Assembly: GCF_020687785.1 (NCBI RefSeq) | Contig: NZ_JAJEWI010000001.1 | Coordinates: 186,001-250,000 of the forward strand | DNA length: 64,000 bases | From: Sphingopyxis yananensis | GTDB lineage: Bacteria > Pseudomonadota > Alphaproteobacteria > Sphingomonadales > Sphingomonadaceae | Reading direction: 5' to 3' | Part shown: in pieces, positions 1-7,683 of the stretch | How the letters are laid out: each line of letters begins with the position of its first letter | Position numbering within the stretch: the stretch's first letter is position 1 | The notes under the pieces: generated by a model | The model's database searches: none | What the model saw: only the letters and a program-made list of their open reading frames with translations | Told to the model about the DNA's origin: nothing | Made by a program: the position numbers and the translations under genes

Positions 1-626
1 CTGCCATCTGGGTTCAGCACGGGCACGACGGACTTGTTAAAGCGGCCTTCCTTAATCGCGACATCGGCGCGTTGTTGGCTGACCAGAGCCAGACCATCCA
101 AGGCTTCGCGGCTGATGCCTTCCATGGTGGCGATGGCGTCACCGCAAATGCCTTGGTGCGATTGCGGGTGCAGTTCGTCCAAGGCTTCATGGCCCGAACC
201 CATCAGGCGCGGCGGCATTCCAGCATTGGCTTCTGCGGCCGCATGGGCAGCGGTATAGCTCATCATTTCGGTGCCGCCTGCAATTACGCAGTCTTCCATG
301 CCGCTCATCACGCTGGCGGCTGCAAAGTTGACGGAGCTGATGCCGCCGCCGCAGAAACGATCCAAGGTGGTGCCGCTGGCCTTAATGTCATACCCTGCCG
401 ACAGGGCAGCCATACGGCCCAAATCGCCGCCTTGCTTGCCCACTTGGCTGGACGTGGACCAGACGATGTCGTCTACGGTCGCGGTGTCCAAATTGTTACG
501 GTCCCGAATGGCGGCCAAAACGGTAGCGGCCAAATGTTGCGGGTGCAGGTGCGACAAGGCGCCCTTACCGGGTTTGCCGATGCCACGCGGCGTACGAACT
601 GCGTCGATAATATAGGCTTCTGCCAT
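1..626 (-). CDS. Acetyl-CoA acetyltransferase (thiolase), C-terminus cut by window edge
   Basis: This is the N-terminal 208 residues of a thiolase. It begins MAEAYIIDAVRTPRGIGKPG at an ATG at 624-626 and reads open to the left edge. The acylatable active-site cysteine is in LDRFCGGGISSVN, Cys92, close to the usual Cys89 of thiolases. Family role: thiolytic cleavage of 3-ketoacyl-CoA with CoA, the last step of a beta-oxidation round, or the reverse condensation. It lies 22 bp downstream of an SDR dehydrogenase and is the last visible gene of a leftward unit with two acyl-CoA dehydrogenases, which favours a degradative role. The His and second Cys of the C-terminal half lie outside the window. 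Chain-length specificity cannot be read from the sequence. Confidence 0.93.
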   Translation of the reverse strand, partial: MAEAYIIDAVRTPRGIGKPGKGALSHLHPQHLAATVLAAIRDRNNLDTATVDDIVWSTSSQVGKQGGDLGRMAALSAGYDIKASGTTLDRFCGGGISSVNFAAASVMSGMEDCVIAGGTEMMSYTAAHAAAEANAGMPPRLMGSGHEALDELHPQSHQGICGDAIATMEGISREALDGLALVSQQRADVAIKEGRFNKSVVPVLNPDG

Positions 627-648
627 GAACTTATCCTCTCTTTAGCGA

Positions 649-1431
649 TTAACGGGGGGCCATGCGGATAGCGCCATCAAGACGCACCGTCTGGCCGTTG
701 AAATAGGTGTTGCGAACCATTTCCATCGCCAAGCTGCCAAATTCTTCGGCTTTGCCCAAGCGTTTGGGGAATGGCACGGAGGCTTCTAGGGAAGCCTTAA
801 CTTGGGGGTTCATCTTGCCCAGCAACGGCGTGCCGAAAACACCGGGCATGATGGAGTTTACGCGAATACCAAGGTCCATCATGTCGCGCGCCATCGGCAG
901 GACCAGACCATTGACGCCCGCCTTGGCCGATCCATAAATGACCTGACCAATTTGCGCGTCTTGGGCGGCAACCGAAGCGGTGAAAATAATCACGCCGCGT
1001 TCGCCATCTTCCATTTCTGGCAGCTTGGCCATGCCTTCGGCGGAAATCGAACCGATACGATAGCTGGCGACCAAAATCCCTTCGACGCCCGCTGCATAAT
1101 CCTCGGTTGGCGTGCGGCGAAACTCGCCGATTTCCTTGTTGAATGCTAAGGTTTTACCGCGGCGTGACGTCATGGCGCAATGCACACAGATACGTTCTTG
1201 ACCATGGGCCGCACGGGCCTTGGCGAAACCATCCAGCACCGATTGTTCGTCGGTAATGTCCACGCGGCAAAACAGCCCGCCGATGCTATTTGCGACTTCA
1301 TTGCCCAATTCTTCGTTAATATCGAAAATGGCAACTTTCACGCCGGATGCGGCCAATGCCTCGGCGGTCGCGCGGCCTAGACCCGATGCGCCGCCTGTCA
1401 CCACAGCCGAGAAATTTTGTTCAATTTTCAT
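649..1431 (-). CDS. SDR-family 3-hydroxyacyl-CoA dehydrogenase-like oxidoreductase
   Basis: A 260-residue short-chain dehydrogenase/reductase. The N-terminal nucleotide-binding motif TGGASGLG and the acidic residue after beta2 (AIFDIN) favour NAD(H). The catalytic YxxxK is in VIYGSAKAGV, with a Ser in the preceding strand (IIFTASVAA). The overall layout resembles type II 3-hydroxyacyl-CoA dehydrogenase (HSD17B10-like). It lies 12 bp downstream of an acyl-CoA dehydrogenase and 22 bp upstream of a thiolase, so it plausibly oxidises the 3-hydroxyacyl-CoA formed in the same pathway. The substrate is inferred from context; the SDR assignment itself is solid. Confidence 0.88.
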   Translation of the reverse strand: MKIEQNFSAVVTGGASGLGRATAEALAASGVKVAIFDINEELGNEVANSIGGLFCRVDITDEQSVLDGFAKARAAHGQERICVHCAMTSRRGKTLAFNKEIGEFRRTPTEDYAAGVEGILVASYRIGSISAEGMAKLPEMEDGERGVIIFTASVAAQDAQIGQVIYGSAKAGVNGLVLPMARDMMDLGIRVNSIMPGVFGTPLLGKMNPQVKASLEASVPFPKRLGKAEEFGSLAMEMVRNTYFNGQTVRLDGAIRMAPR

Positions 1432-1443
1432 TGTTTAAGCCCC

Positions 1444-2652
1444 TCATGCTGGAATTTGGTTGAATGGGACGCCCTTGTCGGGGCGGTGGTCCTGCGGCAG
1501 ACCAAGGATTTTTTCGGCGATGGTGTTCAGCAGTGTCTCGTCCGATCCGCCCGCAATGCGTCCCGTCGGGGCGTTAATCCAGCTGGATGCCCAATCGGAT
1601 TTTTGCGATGCATGTTCGTTAAATGGCAAAGCATCTGTACCCTGCAAATCCAGCGCCAGTTCAGACAATTTCTGACGCGAACGCACGGCCACCAGCTTGT
1701 TGAGCGATCCTTCTGCACCCGGCGTCATGCCAGCGCGCATCATCAACATCGCCCGCGTGGTGATGCTGTCCAATCCCGACCGCATGGCATAGTTACGCGC
1801 AATTTGTTGGCGAATGCGGCCATCTTCAATCGCGGGCTTGCCGTTCATTTTGACGGATTTTGCCAAGGACACAAATTCATCGATCGGTGGGCCAAAGCCG
1901 GCGCTGTCGGTGGCGACATAGCGTTCGATCATCAATGTGGCGATGGCCACGGCAAAACCGCCGCCAACGGGCGACATGCGGTGATCATCGGTGATCCGCA
2001 CATCGTCAAAAAACACTTCATTGACGTGGCTGTCCCCGCCAGCAAGGCGAATGGGGCGTACAGTCACACCGGGGGCCTTCATATCGACCCAAAAATAGGT
2101 CAGGCCCTTATGCTTGACGACATTCGGGTCCGTGCGAACAACAATCACGCCATAATCGCTATATTGTGCCCAACTGGTCCACACTTTTTGGCCGTTGATT
2201 TTCCAGCCATTGCCGTCTGGTTCCGCCCGTGTGCGCAGGCCCGCCAAATCCGTTCCGCCCGATGGTTCGGAAAATAGCTGACACCAAATTTCTTCGCCTT
2301 TCAGGGCCTTAACGACCCTTTCTTTGACGAATTCACGATCTTGGCCAAATTGCATCAAGACCGGAACAGGCATACCCAGCGAAATGCCAAAATAGACATT
2401 GGGCAGGCCATATTTCATTTCTTCGGCTTCAAAGGTGACCTTTTCGATATGGGTCAAGCCTTGGCCGCCCAATTCGGTGGGCCAGTTAATGCCAGCATAG
2501 CCTGCGGCATATTTATCGGCCTGATATTGGCGGCCCAGCGCCAAATCTTCCTCGACGGTTAAACCTTCGCGAACATCGCGGCCATATTTGGGGGCGATGC
2601 TGTCCAACCACGCGACAGCTTTGGCGCGATAGGCGTCTGTTTCATGGTTCAT
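1444..2652 (-). CDS. Acyl-CoA dehydrogenase family protein (first partner of a pair)
   Basis: A 402-residue acyl-CoA dehydrogenase: FAD-dependent alpha,beta-dehydrogenation of an acyl-CoA. The ATG at 2650-2652 (MNHETDAYRAKAVAW) is chosen because it overlaps the upstream stop as ATGA; a longer reading frame would run into the neighbour. Visible family blocks are the mid-domain FAD/substrate segment QLFSEPSGGTDLAGLRTRAE, then VWTSWAQYSDYGVIVVRT, and the C-terminal helical domain ending in GGSDETLLNTIAEKILGLP. The overlap with a second, shorter acyl-CoA dehydrogenase suggests a heteromeric enzyme like the paired FadE complexes known from steroid and side-chain degradation. Pairing is inference; the family is clear. 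Confidence 0.92.
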   Translation of the reverse strand: MNHETDAYRAKAVAWLDSIAPKYGRDVREGLTVEEDLALGRQYQADKYAAGYAGINWPTELGGQGLTHIEKVTFEAEEMKYGLPNVYFGISLGMPVPVLMQFGQDREFVKERVVKALKGEEIWCQLFSEPSGGTDLAGLRTRAEPDGNGWKINGQKVWTSWAQYSDYGVIVVRTDPNVVKHKGLTYFWVDMKAPGVTVRPIRLAGGDSHVNEVFFDDVRITDDHRMSPVGGGFAVAIATLMIERYVATDSAGFGPPIDEFVSLAKSVKMNGKPAIEDGRIRQQIARNYAMRSGLDSITTRAMLMMRAGMTPGAEGSLNKLVAVRSRQKLSELALDLQGTDALPFNEHASQKSDWASSWINAPTGRIAGGSDETLLNTIAEKILGLPQDHRPDKGVPFNQIPA

Positions 2653-3743
2653 GCCGCTTCTCCTGCCAATTCGTCGACCAAAATATCTTCCCAAAACAGG
2701 GTGCTGCCTTGTTCGATGGCCAAACTGCGGGCGCGGCGCATATGAAGGTGCAAGCCAAGTTCCCATGTGACGCCAATGCCGCCATGAATTTGCACACAAT
2801 CGCGCGCTGCGGTGTCATAGGCTTCGGTGGCGGACAGGCGCGCTGCGGCAGCGGCCAATAAAAATCCGTCCGTGCCATAGGCTGCGGCCGCGCGAATGCA
2901 GTTGGCGCGGGCCAGTTCGACATAGCTATAGAGTTCGGCAATGCGGTGCTTCACCGATTGGAAAGCGCCAATCGGTTGGCCAAATGCTTTGCGCGTATTG
3001 GCATAATCACGCGCGATTTCCATCAACGCCTCGGCTCCGCCGGTTTGTTCATGGGCGGTGACAACCGATTGCAGCGCCAAAATATGCAAAGCCGCATCCC
3101 GGGCGGCGGGGCCGCTGGCCAGCACAATCGCAGATTGGCCGCTGAAGCTCAGCGCGGCAAAGGCGCGGCTGTTATCAAAGCTGTCGATAAAGGATTTTTC
3201 GGCGCCTGCCGTGTCAACCGCCAGCAATTTTGCGCCATCGGCCGCTTCGGCCAGCACAATGACGACATCAGCATAAAGACCGCCAACCACCCCGTCGAGG
3301 CGGCCACGGACTTGCCCATCGGCAAAGCTCAGGGGCGACTGGATGGGCAGGGGATCGGCCCCGGCCGCAAAAGCCACGCTGCCGATCATCTCACCGCTGG
3401 CCAATGCGGGCAAATATCGCGATTTTGCTGCGTCATCGCCATAGGTTTCAATCGCTTTGGCCGCGCCGAAATTGCTGGTTAGAAAGGGTGCGCCGCTAAT
3501 CGAACGGCCCGCTTGATGGGCGATCAGCCCCAATTCGACCAGCGTCAGTTCCAAGCCGCCAAAGCTTTCGGGCATCGCAAGGGCGGTCCAGCCCTGTTCT
3601 TTGGCGATATCCCAAAAGCCTTGGTGATATTTGCCTTGTTGTTCCAGCAGGGGAAGCAAATCATCTTTGCTGATCCGCGCTTCCAATATGCGGCGGGATT
3701 CCGTCGCTATTGCTTGCTGTCCTTCGTCGTACAGGATGGTCAT
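2649..3743 (-). CDS. Acyl-CoA dehydrogenase family protein (second partner of a pair)
   Basis: A 364-residue acyl-CoA dehydrogenase homologue, shorter than the usual 380-400. The ATG at 3741-3743 (MTILYDEGQQAI) follows a purine-rich GGGAGAGAGGG; the frame remains open upstream but the extra residues look non-coding. It has the N-terminal helical domain (GLELTLVELGLIAHQAGRSI), a degenerate middle domain, and the C-terminal block CVQIHGGIGVTWELGLHLHM typical of the family. It is first in the leftward unit and overlaps the next gene by 4 bp. A palindromic operator lies 40-62 bp upstream of the start. It may supply one half of a heteromeric dehydrogenase with the downstream gene. Confidence 0.9.
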   Translation of the reverse strand: MTILYDEGQQAIATESRRILEARISKDDLLPLLEQQGKYHQGFWDIAKEQGWTALAMPESFGGLELTLVELGLIAHQAGRSISGAPFLTSNFGAAKAIETYGDDAAKSRYLPALASGEMIGSVAFAAGADPLPIQSPLSFADGQVRGRLDGVVGGLYADVVIVLAEAADGAKLLAVDTAGAEKSFIDSFDNSRAFAALSFSGQSAIVLASGPAARDAALHILALQSVVTAHEQTGGAEALMEIARDYANTRKAFGQPIGAFQSVKHRIAELYSYVELARANCIRAAAAYGTDGFLLAAAAARLSATEAYDTAARDCVQIHGGIGVTWELGLHLHMRRARSLAIEQGSTLFWEDILVDELAGEAA

Positions 3744-3782
3744 TCCATCAGCCCTCTCTCCCAAGATCCGTCGTAAAAAGCC

Positions 3783-3805
3783 GGACGTTAACGTAAACGT
3801 CAAGT
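3783..3805. promoter_or_regulatory. Palindromic operator, copy 1, upstream of the acyl-CoA dehydrogenase operon
   Basis: The core TTAACGTAAACGTCAA at 3788-3803 is an inverted repeat with flanks almost identical to copy 2 at 5248-5270. It sits 40-62 bp upstream of the first gene of the leftward operon, where a repressor would overlap the promoter. The pattern resembles the ACGT-rich sites I recall for MerR-family LiuR regulators of branched-chain acyl-CoA catabolism. No regulator gene for it is visible nearby. Confidence 0.6.
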
Positions 3806-3850
3806 GGTTTTGCAATTTTTATTGTCAAACCCATTATGCGCTGGCCCCTG

Positions 3851-3876
3851 AAAGGCAGGAACCAAAGGCAGGAACC
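3851..3876. repeat. Perfect 13-bp tandem duplication
   Basis: The unit AAAGGCAGGAACC occurs twice head to tail (3851-3863 and 3864-3876), in the intergenic stretch between two leftward acyl-CoA dehydrogenase transcription units. It lies upstream of operator copy 1 as seen from the downstream operon. It looks like a simple slippage duplication. Confidence 0.7.
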
Positions 3877-3957
3877 AGCGCACACGCTATATTTTGATGG
3901 TCACCATAGACTGGCCACCATCAGATCAAAGCTGACACAAGTCACAAATAGCGTTGA

Positions 3958-5139
3958 TCAGCTTTGTTGTGCTTTCCAGTCGCGGCGAATTTTCTTGGCA
4001 AGGCTCCATTTATGAACCTCGGTGGGGCCGTCATAAATGCGGAAAGCGCGGACTTCGCGAAACACTTGCTCGACAATGGTTTTATCGGTCACACCCGTGC
4101 CGCCCATCACTTGCACACAGCGATCCGCAATGCGCATCAAGGCTTCGGATACAGCGACCTTGGCCATGGAGCTTTCGACGGTGCCCAAAGAACCCGTATC
4201 CAGCACATCCGCGCACCAGTTGATCATCAATTCGGCCTGTTGCAGGTCGATCATATTTTCCGCCAGCATGAAGCCGACGCCTTCATGTTCGATCAACGGT
4301 TTGCCAAAGGCCGAGCGGCGGTTGGCATAATTGCTGGCGATTTCATGGGCGCGGATGCAGCACCCCAGCCACCGCATACAATGCGATAGGCGGGCAGGGG
4401 ACAGGCGGATTTGTGCATATTTAAACCCTTCACCCGCTTGGCCCAACATCTGGTCGGCGGGGACGCGCAAATTGTCGATGATCACCGTCGCGTGGCCACC
4501 GGGCATGCTGTTATCGATGGTGTTCGGCACATGTTCAATGCGAATCGCGGGGTTCGGCAGGTCGACCAAGAACATGCAGGCCCCCTCGGTGGCTTTGGCC
4601 ATGACAATGCCGACACCAGCGCCCTCTGCTCCGGTAATAAAGGCTTTCCGGCCGTTGATCACCCAATGATTGCCATCCAAATGGCAGGTCGTTTTCATCA
4701 TCGATGGGTCGGACCCGGCGCCATCCTCCTCGGCGGGTTCGGTCATGAAAAACGCCGACCGTGTTGAACCATCGACCAATTTGGTCAGAAAATGATCTTT
4801 CAAATGGTCGCTGCCGACCTTGCCCAACAAATACATATTGCCTTCGTCGGGGGCCATGGTGTTGACCGCCAACGGACCAAGAGGCGACAGGCCGCTTTTG
4901 ATCAAAACCGTGGCTGTTTCCCGCTGGGTCAGATGGTCGCCATCGCCCAGAATATGCGGGGTTAACACGCCCGCGGCGCGGGCTTTTTCCCGCATTTCCT
5001 GAACCAGTTCGTCCGTCGGCGCACCATGATGGTCGCGGCGCGGGTCCTGTTCATAAGGAATCACGACGGTGCGGACGAAATCCTCTACCTTTTGCGCGAT
5101 GATGTCGGCTCGATCCATGGGGGGGATATTTGCGCTCAC
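3958..5139 (-). CDS. Acyl-CoA dehydrogenase
   Basis: A 393-residue acyl-CoA dehydrogenase. I chose the GTG at 5137-5139 (VSANIPPMDRADIIAQ) because CGGAGATA lies just upstream; an ATG seven codons later is the alternative, and the longer frame adds residues unlike the family. Family blocks are FFMTEPAEEDGAGSDPSMMKT (middle domain, FAD and acyl contacts), HWVINGRKAFITGAEGA, and the C-terminal CVQVMGGTGVTDKTIVEQVF followed by the ending RAFRIYDGPTEVHKWSLAKK. That ending is typical of the long-chain-like FadE/ACAD10-11-related group. It is transcribed away from the nitronate monooxygenase gene and shares a 198-bp divergent region holding operator copy 2. Confidence 0.93.
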   Translation of the reverse strand: MSANIPPMDRADIIAQKVEDFVRTVVIPYEQDPRRDHHGAPTDELVQEMREKARAAGVLTPHILGDGDHLTQRETATVLIKSGLSPLGPLAVNTMAPDEGNMYLLGKVGSDHLKDHFLTKLVDGSTRSAFFMTEPAEEDGAGSDPSMMKTTCHLDGNHWVINGRKAFITGAEGAGVGIVMAKATEGACMFLVDLPNPAIRIEHVPNTIDNSMPGGHATVIIDNLRVPADQMLGQAGEGFKYAQIRLSPARLSHCMRWLGCCIRAHEIASNYANRRSAFGKPLIEHEGVGFMLAENMIDLQQAELMINWCADVLDTGSLGTVESSMAKVAVSEALMRIADRCVQVMGGTGVTDKTIVEQVFREVRAFRIYDGPTEVHKWSLAKKIRRDWKAQQS

Positions 5140-5247
5140 CAGTCTATCTCCGAAAGTTATGATTATTGTCTGATCCTGCCATTTTTGGCCAATTTCCAAA
5201 GTCTGGCTGGATGATTCCCTTACGGGTTCGGTCCAACAGCAAATTGC

Positions 5248-5270
5248 GGACGTTGACGTAAGCGTCAAGT
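5248..5270. promoter_or_regulatory. Palindromic operator, copy 2, between divergent acyl-CoA dehydrogenase and nitronate monooxygenase genes
   Basis: The core TTGACGTAAGCGTCAA at 5253-5268 has perfect 6-bp arms (TTGACG/CGTCAA) around TAAG. The wider 23-bp match to copy 1 (3783-3805) differs at only two positions. It lies 109-131 bp upstream of the dehydrogenase start and 68-90 bp upstream of the nitronate monooxygenase start, so one regulator could control both. Confidence 0.65.
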
Positions 5271-5337
5271 TAATTCATGGCCCGTCTTGTGTTTGCCGAC
5301 GCGGCAATTATGGGACAATGGAACGGGAGAGGTTTAG

Positions 5338-6318
5338 ATGGCATTTAAGACACGCATCACCGAAATGTTGGAAATTGAGCATCCGATTGTTCAAGGCGGT
5401 ATGCAAAGCGTGGGTTATGCCGAATTGGCCAGCGCGGTGTCCAACGCTGGTGGTTTGGGAATATTGACGGCGCTGACCCAGCCCAGCCCACAAGCCTTGC
5501 GCGAAGAAATTGAGCGTTGCCGCGCCATGACGGACAAGCCTTTTGGCGTTAACATCACCGTGTTCCCGACCATTAATCCGCCTGATTACAAGGGCTATGC
5601 ACAGGCCATCATCGACGGCGGCGTCAAGGTCGTGGAAACCGCTGGCACACAGGCTGTGCGCGAAATTTGGGAAATGTTGAAGCCGCATGGCATCACCATT
5701 TTGCACAAATGCACCGCCGTTCGTCACGCTTTGTCCGCAGAAAAAGCGGGCTGTGACATTATCTCGATCGACGGTTTTGAATGCGCCGGCCACCCTGGCG
5801 AAGACGATATTCCTGGCCTGATCTTGATCCCCGCTGCGGCGGACAAGGTGAAAATTCCGATGCTGGCATCGGGCGGCTTTGGCGATGGTCGCGGTTTGTT
5901 GGCCGCGCTGACGCTGGGCGCAGAGGGCGTGAATATGGGCACGCGCTTCTGTGCAACGGTCGAAGCCCCGATCCACGACAATGTCAAACAAGCCTATGTT
6001 GAAAATGACGAACGTGGCAGCTTCTTGATTTTCCGCAATTTCAAAAACACCGCGCGGGTTGGCCGCAGCCCGGTCAGCGAAGAAGTGGTCCGCCGCTTGT
6101 CCCAGCCCAATGCCCAATTTAGCGACGTGCAAGAATTGGTTGCTGGCGCAGCAGGCCGTGAATTGCTGCAAACGGGCGACCTGACCAAGGGCGTGTTCTG
6201 GGCTGGCATGGTTCAGGGTTTGATTCACGACATTCCCACATGCCAACAATTGATCGACCGTATGATCAAGGACGCCGAAGATCTGATGGACCAGCGCCTG
6301 AAAAGCTTCCGCGTATAA
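5338..6318 (+). CDS. Nitronate monooxygenase family protein (NPD/FabK-like flavoprotein)
   Basis: A 326-residue FMN-dependent TIM-barrel protein. The opening MLEIEHPIVQGGMQSVGYAE and AVSNAGGLGILTA are the typical first strand and loop of the 2-nitropropane dioxygenase/nitronate monooxygenase family. FECAGHPGEDDIP carries the conserved histidine region, and ASGGFGDGRGLLAALTLGAEGVNMGTRF forms the FMN phosphate site. Family members oxidise alkyl nitronates or, in FabK, reduce enoyl-ACP. The ATG at 5338 follows GGGAGAG. Being divergent from an acyl-CoA dehydrogenase and sharing its operator, it may act on an acyl-CoA-type substrate or handle a nitro-acid toxin; that is inference. Confidence 0.9.
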   Translation: MAFKTRITEMLEIEHPIVQGGMQSVGYAELASAVSNAGGLGILTALTQPSPQALREEIERCRAMTDKPFGVNITVFPTINPPDYKGYAQAIIDGGVKVVETAGTQAVREIWEMLKPHGITILHKCTAVRHALSAEKAGCDIISIDGFECAGHPGEDDIPGLILIPAAADKVKIPMLASGGFGDGRGLLAALTLGAEGVNMGTRFCATVEAPIHDNVKQAYVENDERGSFLIFRNFKNTARVGRSPVSEEVVRRLSQPNAQFSDVQELVAGAAGRELLQTGDLTKGVFWAGMVQGLIHDIPTCQQLIDRMIKDAEDLMDQRLKSFRV

Positions 6319-6334
6319 TTTCAATTTCCGCTGT

Positions 6335-6430
6335 GGGGGACATGATATGGGAATGAATTTCCCATCCCCCATGCTGGTATCAGCAAACAATCGTCGATAG
6401 GGTCCGATTTTACCGTTGGCTCCTATCGAC
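6335..6430. other. Two successive intergenic hairpins after the nitronate monooxygenase gene
   Basis: The first hairpin has arms ATGGGAA (6347-6353) and TTCCCAT (6359-6365), with outer GGGGG/CCCCC flanks at 6335-6339 and 6366-6370. The second has arms GTCGATAGG (6393-6401) and CCTATCGAC (6422-6430) around a 20-nt loop. Neither is followed by a T-run, so an intrinsic terminator is uncertain. They fill most of the gap to the next rightward gene. Confidence 0.45.
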
Positions 6431-6483
6431 ATGTGTAAAATTGGTCGGATAAAGGGGATCAGCATTTTCGATATATGAAGTGA

Positions 6484-7593
6484 GTGGGTGTGAGTGTGAC
6501 GTCAATCCAATTTAAAGCCTTTGCCGGACAGACGCTGCAAGCCGAGCTTTTGGGCGACGCGAAAAACCCCGCTGTTTTGATGATCCTGGATGCCGCGTCG
6601 AACGTGGCGGAATGGCGCCGCATTGCGGATGCTTTGCTCTTGTCTGGCCGTCATGTCGTGATGCTATATTTGCGGACATCGGGCGCTATGGACGCTGCCA
6701 GCGACTATTTCCCCCATGTTGATGATATGCGCGCTATATTGGCGCAAATGCTCTCGCGTCCCGTGATCATGGCCGCCGGACGCGGCGCGGCCATTGCGCT
6801 ACGGGCTTTGCAGCAAGACGGTGCGCATTTGGCGGCTGGTTTGATCAGCGTTGATTTGCACGCCGATGATGGGCTGGATGGCCAAAATATGGGCCATATC
6901 CCTTCGCTTTATATCGCGGGCGGGTTGACCGGATTGGATGCCGTGCCTCGGCATGACGGGACATTGGTTTCGTCCCTGATTTCTGATGTTCCGCTGGCAA
7001 AATTCGTGCAATTGGACGCCGCCGAACCAGATGATGTCCATGAAGCTTTGCTGGGACAACTGCTGGAGTTTTTGGAACTATATCATCCGCGTGATGCGCG
7101 CGAATTTCGTTCAGGTTCGGACCCAAGAACATTGCGCGATGCCATGGGACTGTTTGCAACGGGCGTGACCATTGTCACGGCAGTGGGCGACAATGGTGAC
7201 GCCATTGGCATGACGGCAAACAGCTTTACCTCTGTATCCTTGGACCCGCCTTTGCTGTTGGTCTGTATCGCCAAAAGCGCGGGCTCGGCTCCGCATCTTC
7301 AGTCGACGACAAAATTTGGTGTGAACGTCCTGCAAATTGGCCAGCAACCCGCGTCCAACCGTTTCGCTTCCAAGGTCGAGGATAGATTTGCTGGTATCGA
7401 CTGGACGATGGGGGAAACGGGCGTTCCATTGCTTGATGGGTCTTTGGTGTCCTTTGAATGCGAACGCCAAACTTTGCACGATGCTGGCGATCATTTTATT
7501 TTGGTGGGGCATGTGATGCGGGCCCAATTTGAACCGCACCGTGACCCATTGCTGTTTTTCCGTGGAAAATATCGGCGGCTGCATTTCGCCTGA
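6484..7593 (+). CDS. Hydrolase-like N-terminal domain fused to a flavin reductase domain
   Basis: A 369-residue protein in two parts. Residues about 215-369 are a flavin reductase/FMN-binding split-barrel domain: LRDAMGLFATGVTIVTA, IGMTANSFTSVSLDPPLLLV, then FGVNVL, ending PLLFFRGKYRRLHFA. Such domains supply reduced flavin to two-component monooxygenases. Residues 1-200 look like an alpha/beta hydrolase fold (ADALLLSGRHVVMLYLR, DDMRAILAQML), but the nucleophile-elbow position reads MAAGRGAA instead of GxSxG, so catalysis is unlikely. The start is uncertain: GTG codons at 6484, 6490 and 6496 are all possible and there is no ATG. It follows the nitronate monooxygenase by 165 bp. I do not know the physiological partner. 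Confidence 0.8.
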   Translation: MGVSVTSIQFKAFAGQTLQAELLGDAKNPAVLMILDAASNVAEWRRIADALLLSGRHVVMLYLRTSGAMDAASDYFPHVDDMRAILAQMLSRPVIMAAGRGAAIALRALQQDGAHLAAGLISVDLHADDGLDGQNMGHIPSLYIAGGLTGLDAVPRHDGTLVSSLISDVPLAKFVQLDAAEPDDVHEALLGQLLEFLELYHPRDAREFRSGSDPRTLRDAMGLFATGVTIVTAVGDNGDAIGMTANSFTSVSLDPPLLLVCIAKSAGSAPHLQSTTKFGVNVLQIGQQPASNRFASKVEDRFAGIDWTMGETGVPLLDGSLVSFECERQTLHDAGDHFILVGHVMRAQFEPHRDPLLFFRGKYRRLHFA

Positions 7594-7622
7594 TCTGGCA
7601 CGTACCACTTGCGAACAGCAAA

Positions 7623-7653
7623 CAGGGCCGCCCCATATATTGGGTCGGCCCTG
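7623..7653. terminator. Hairpin between convergent genes, possible bidirectional terminator
   Basis: Arms CAGGGCCG (7623-7630) and CGGCCCTG (7646-7653) plus an inner CCC/GGG pairing form a strong stem between two convergent genes. No clear T-run follows in either direction, so termination is likely but unproven. Confidence 0.5.
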
Positions 7654-7683
7654 CTATGCTGGCGGTTCAGGATGGCGAGCTGA

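Noticed and set aside
72..671. Long rightward ORFs at the left edge
   Set aside because: They run opposite a clear thiolase coding region and have no family features.
5308..6465. 385-codon leftward ORF opposite the nitronate monooxygenase
   Set aside because: It is the antisense shadow of a clear flavoprotein gene and has no recognisable motif.
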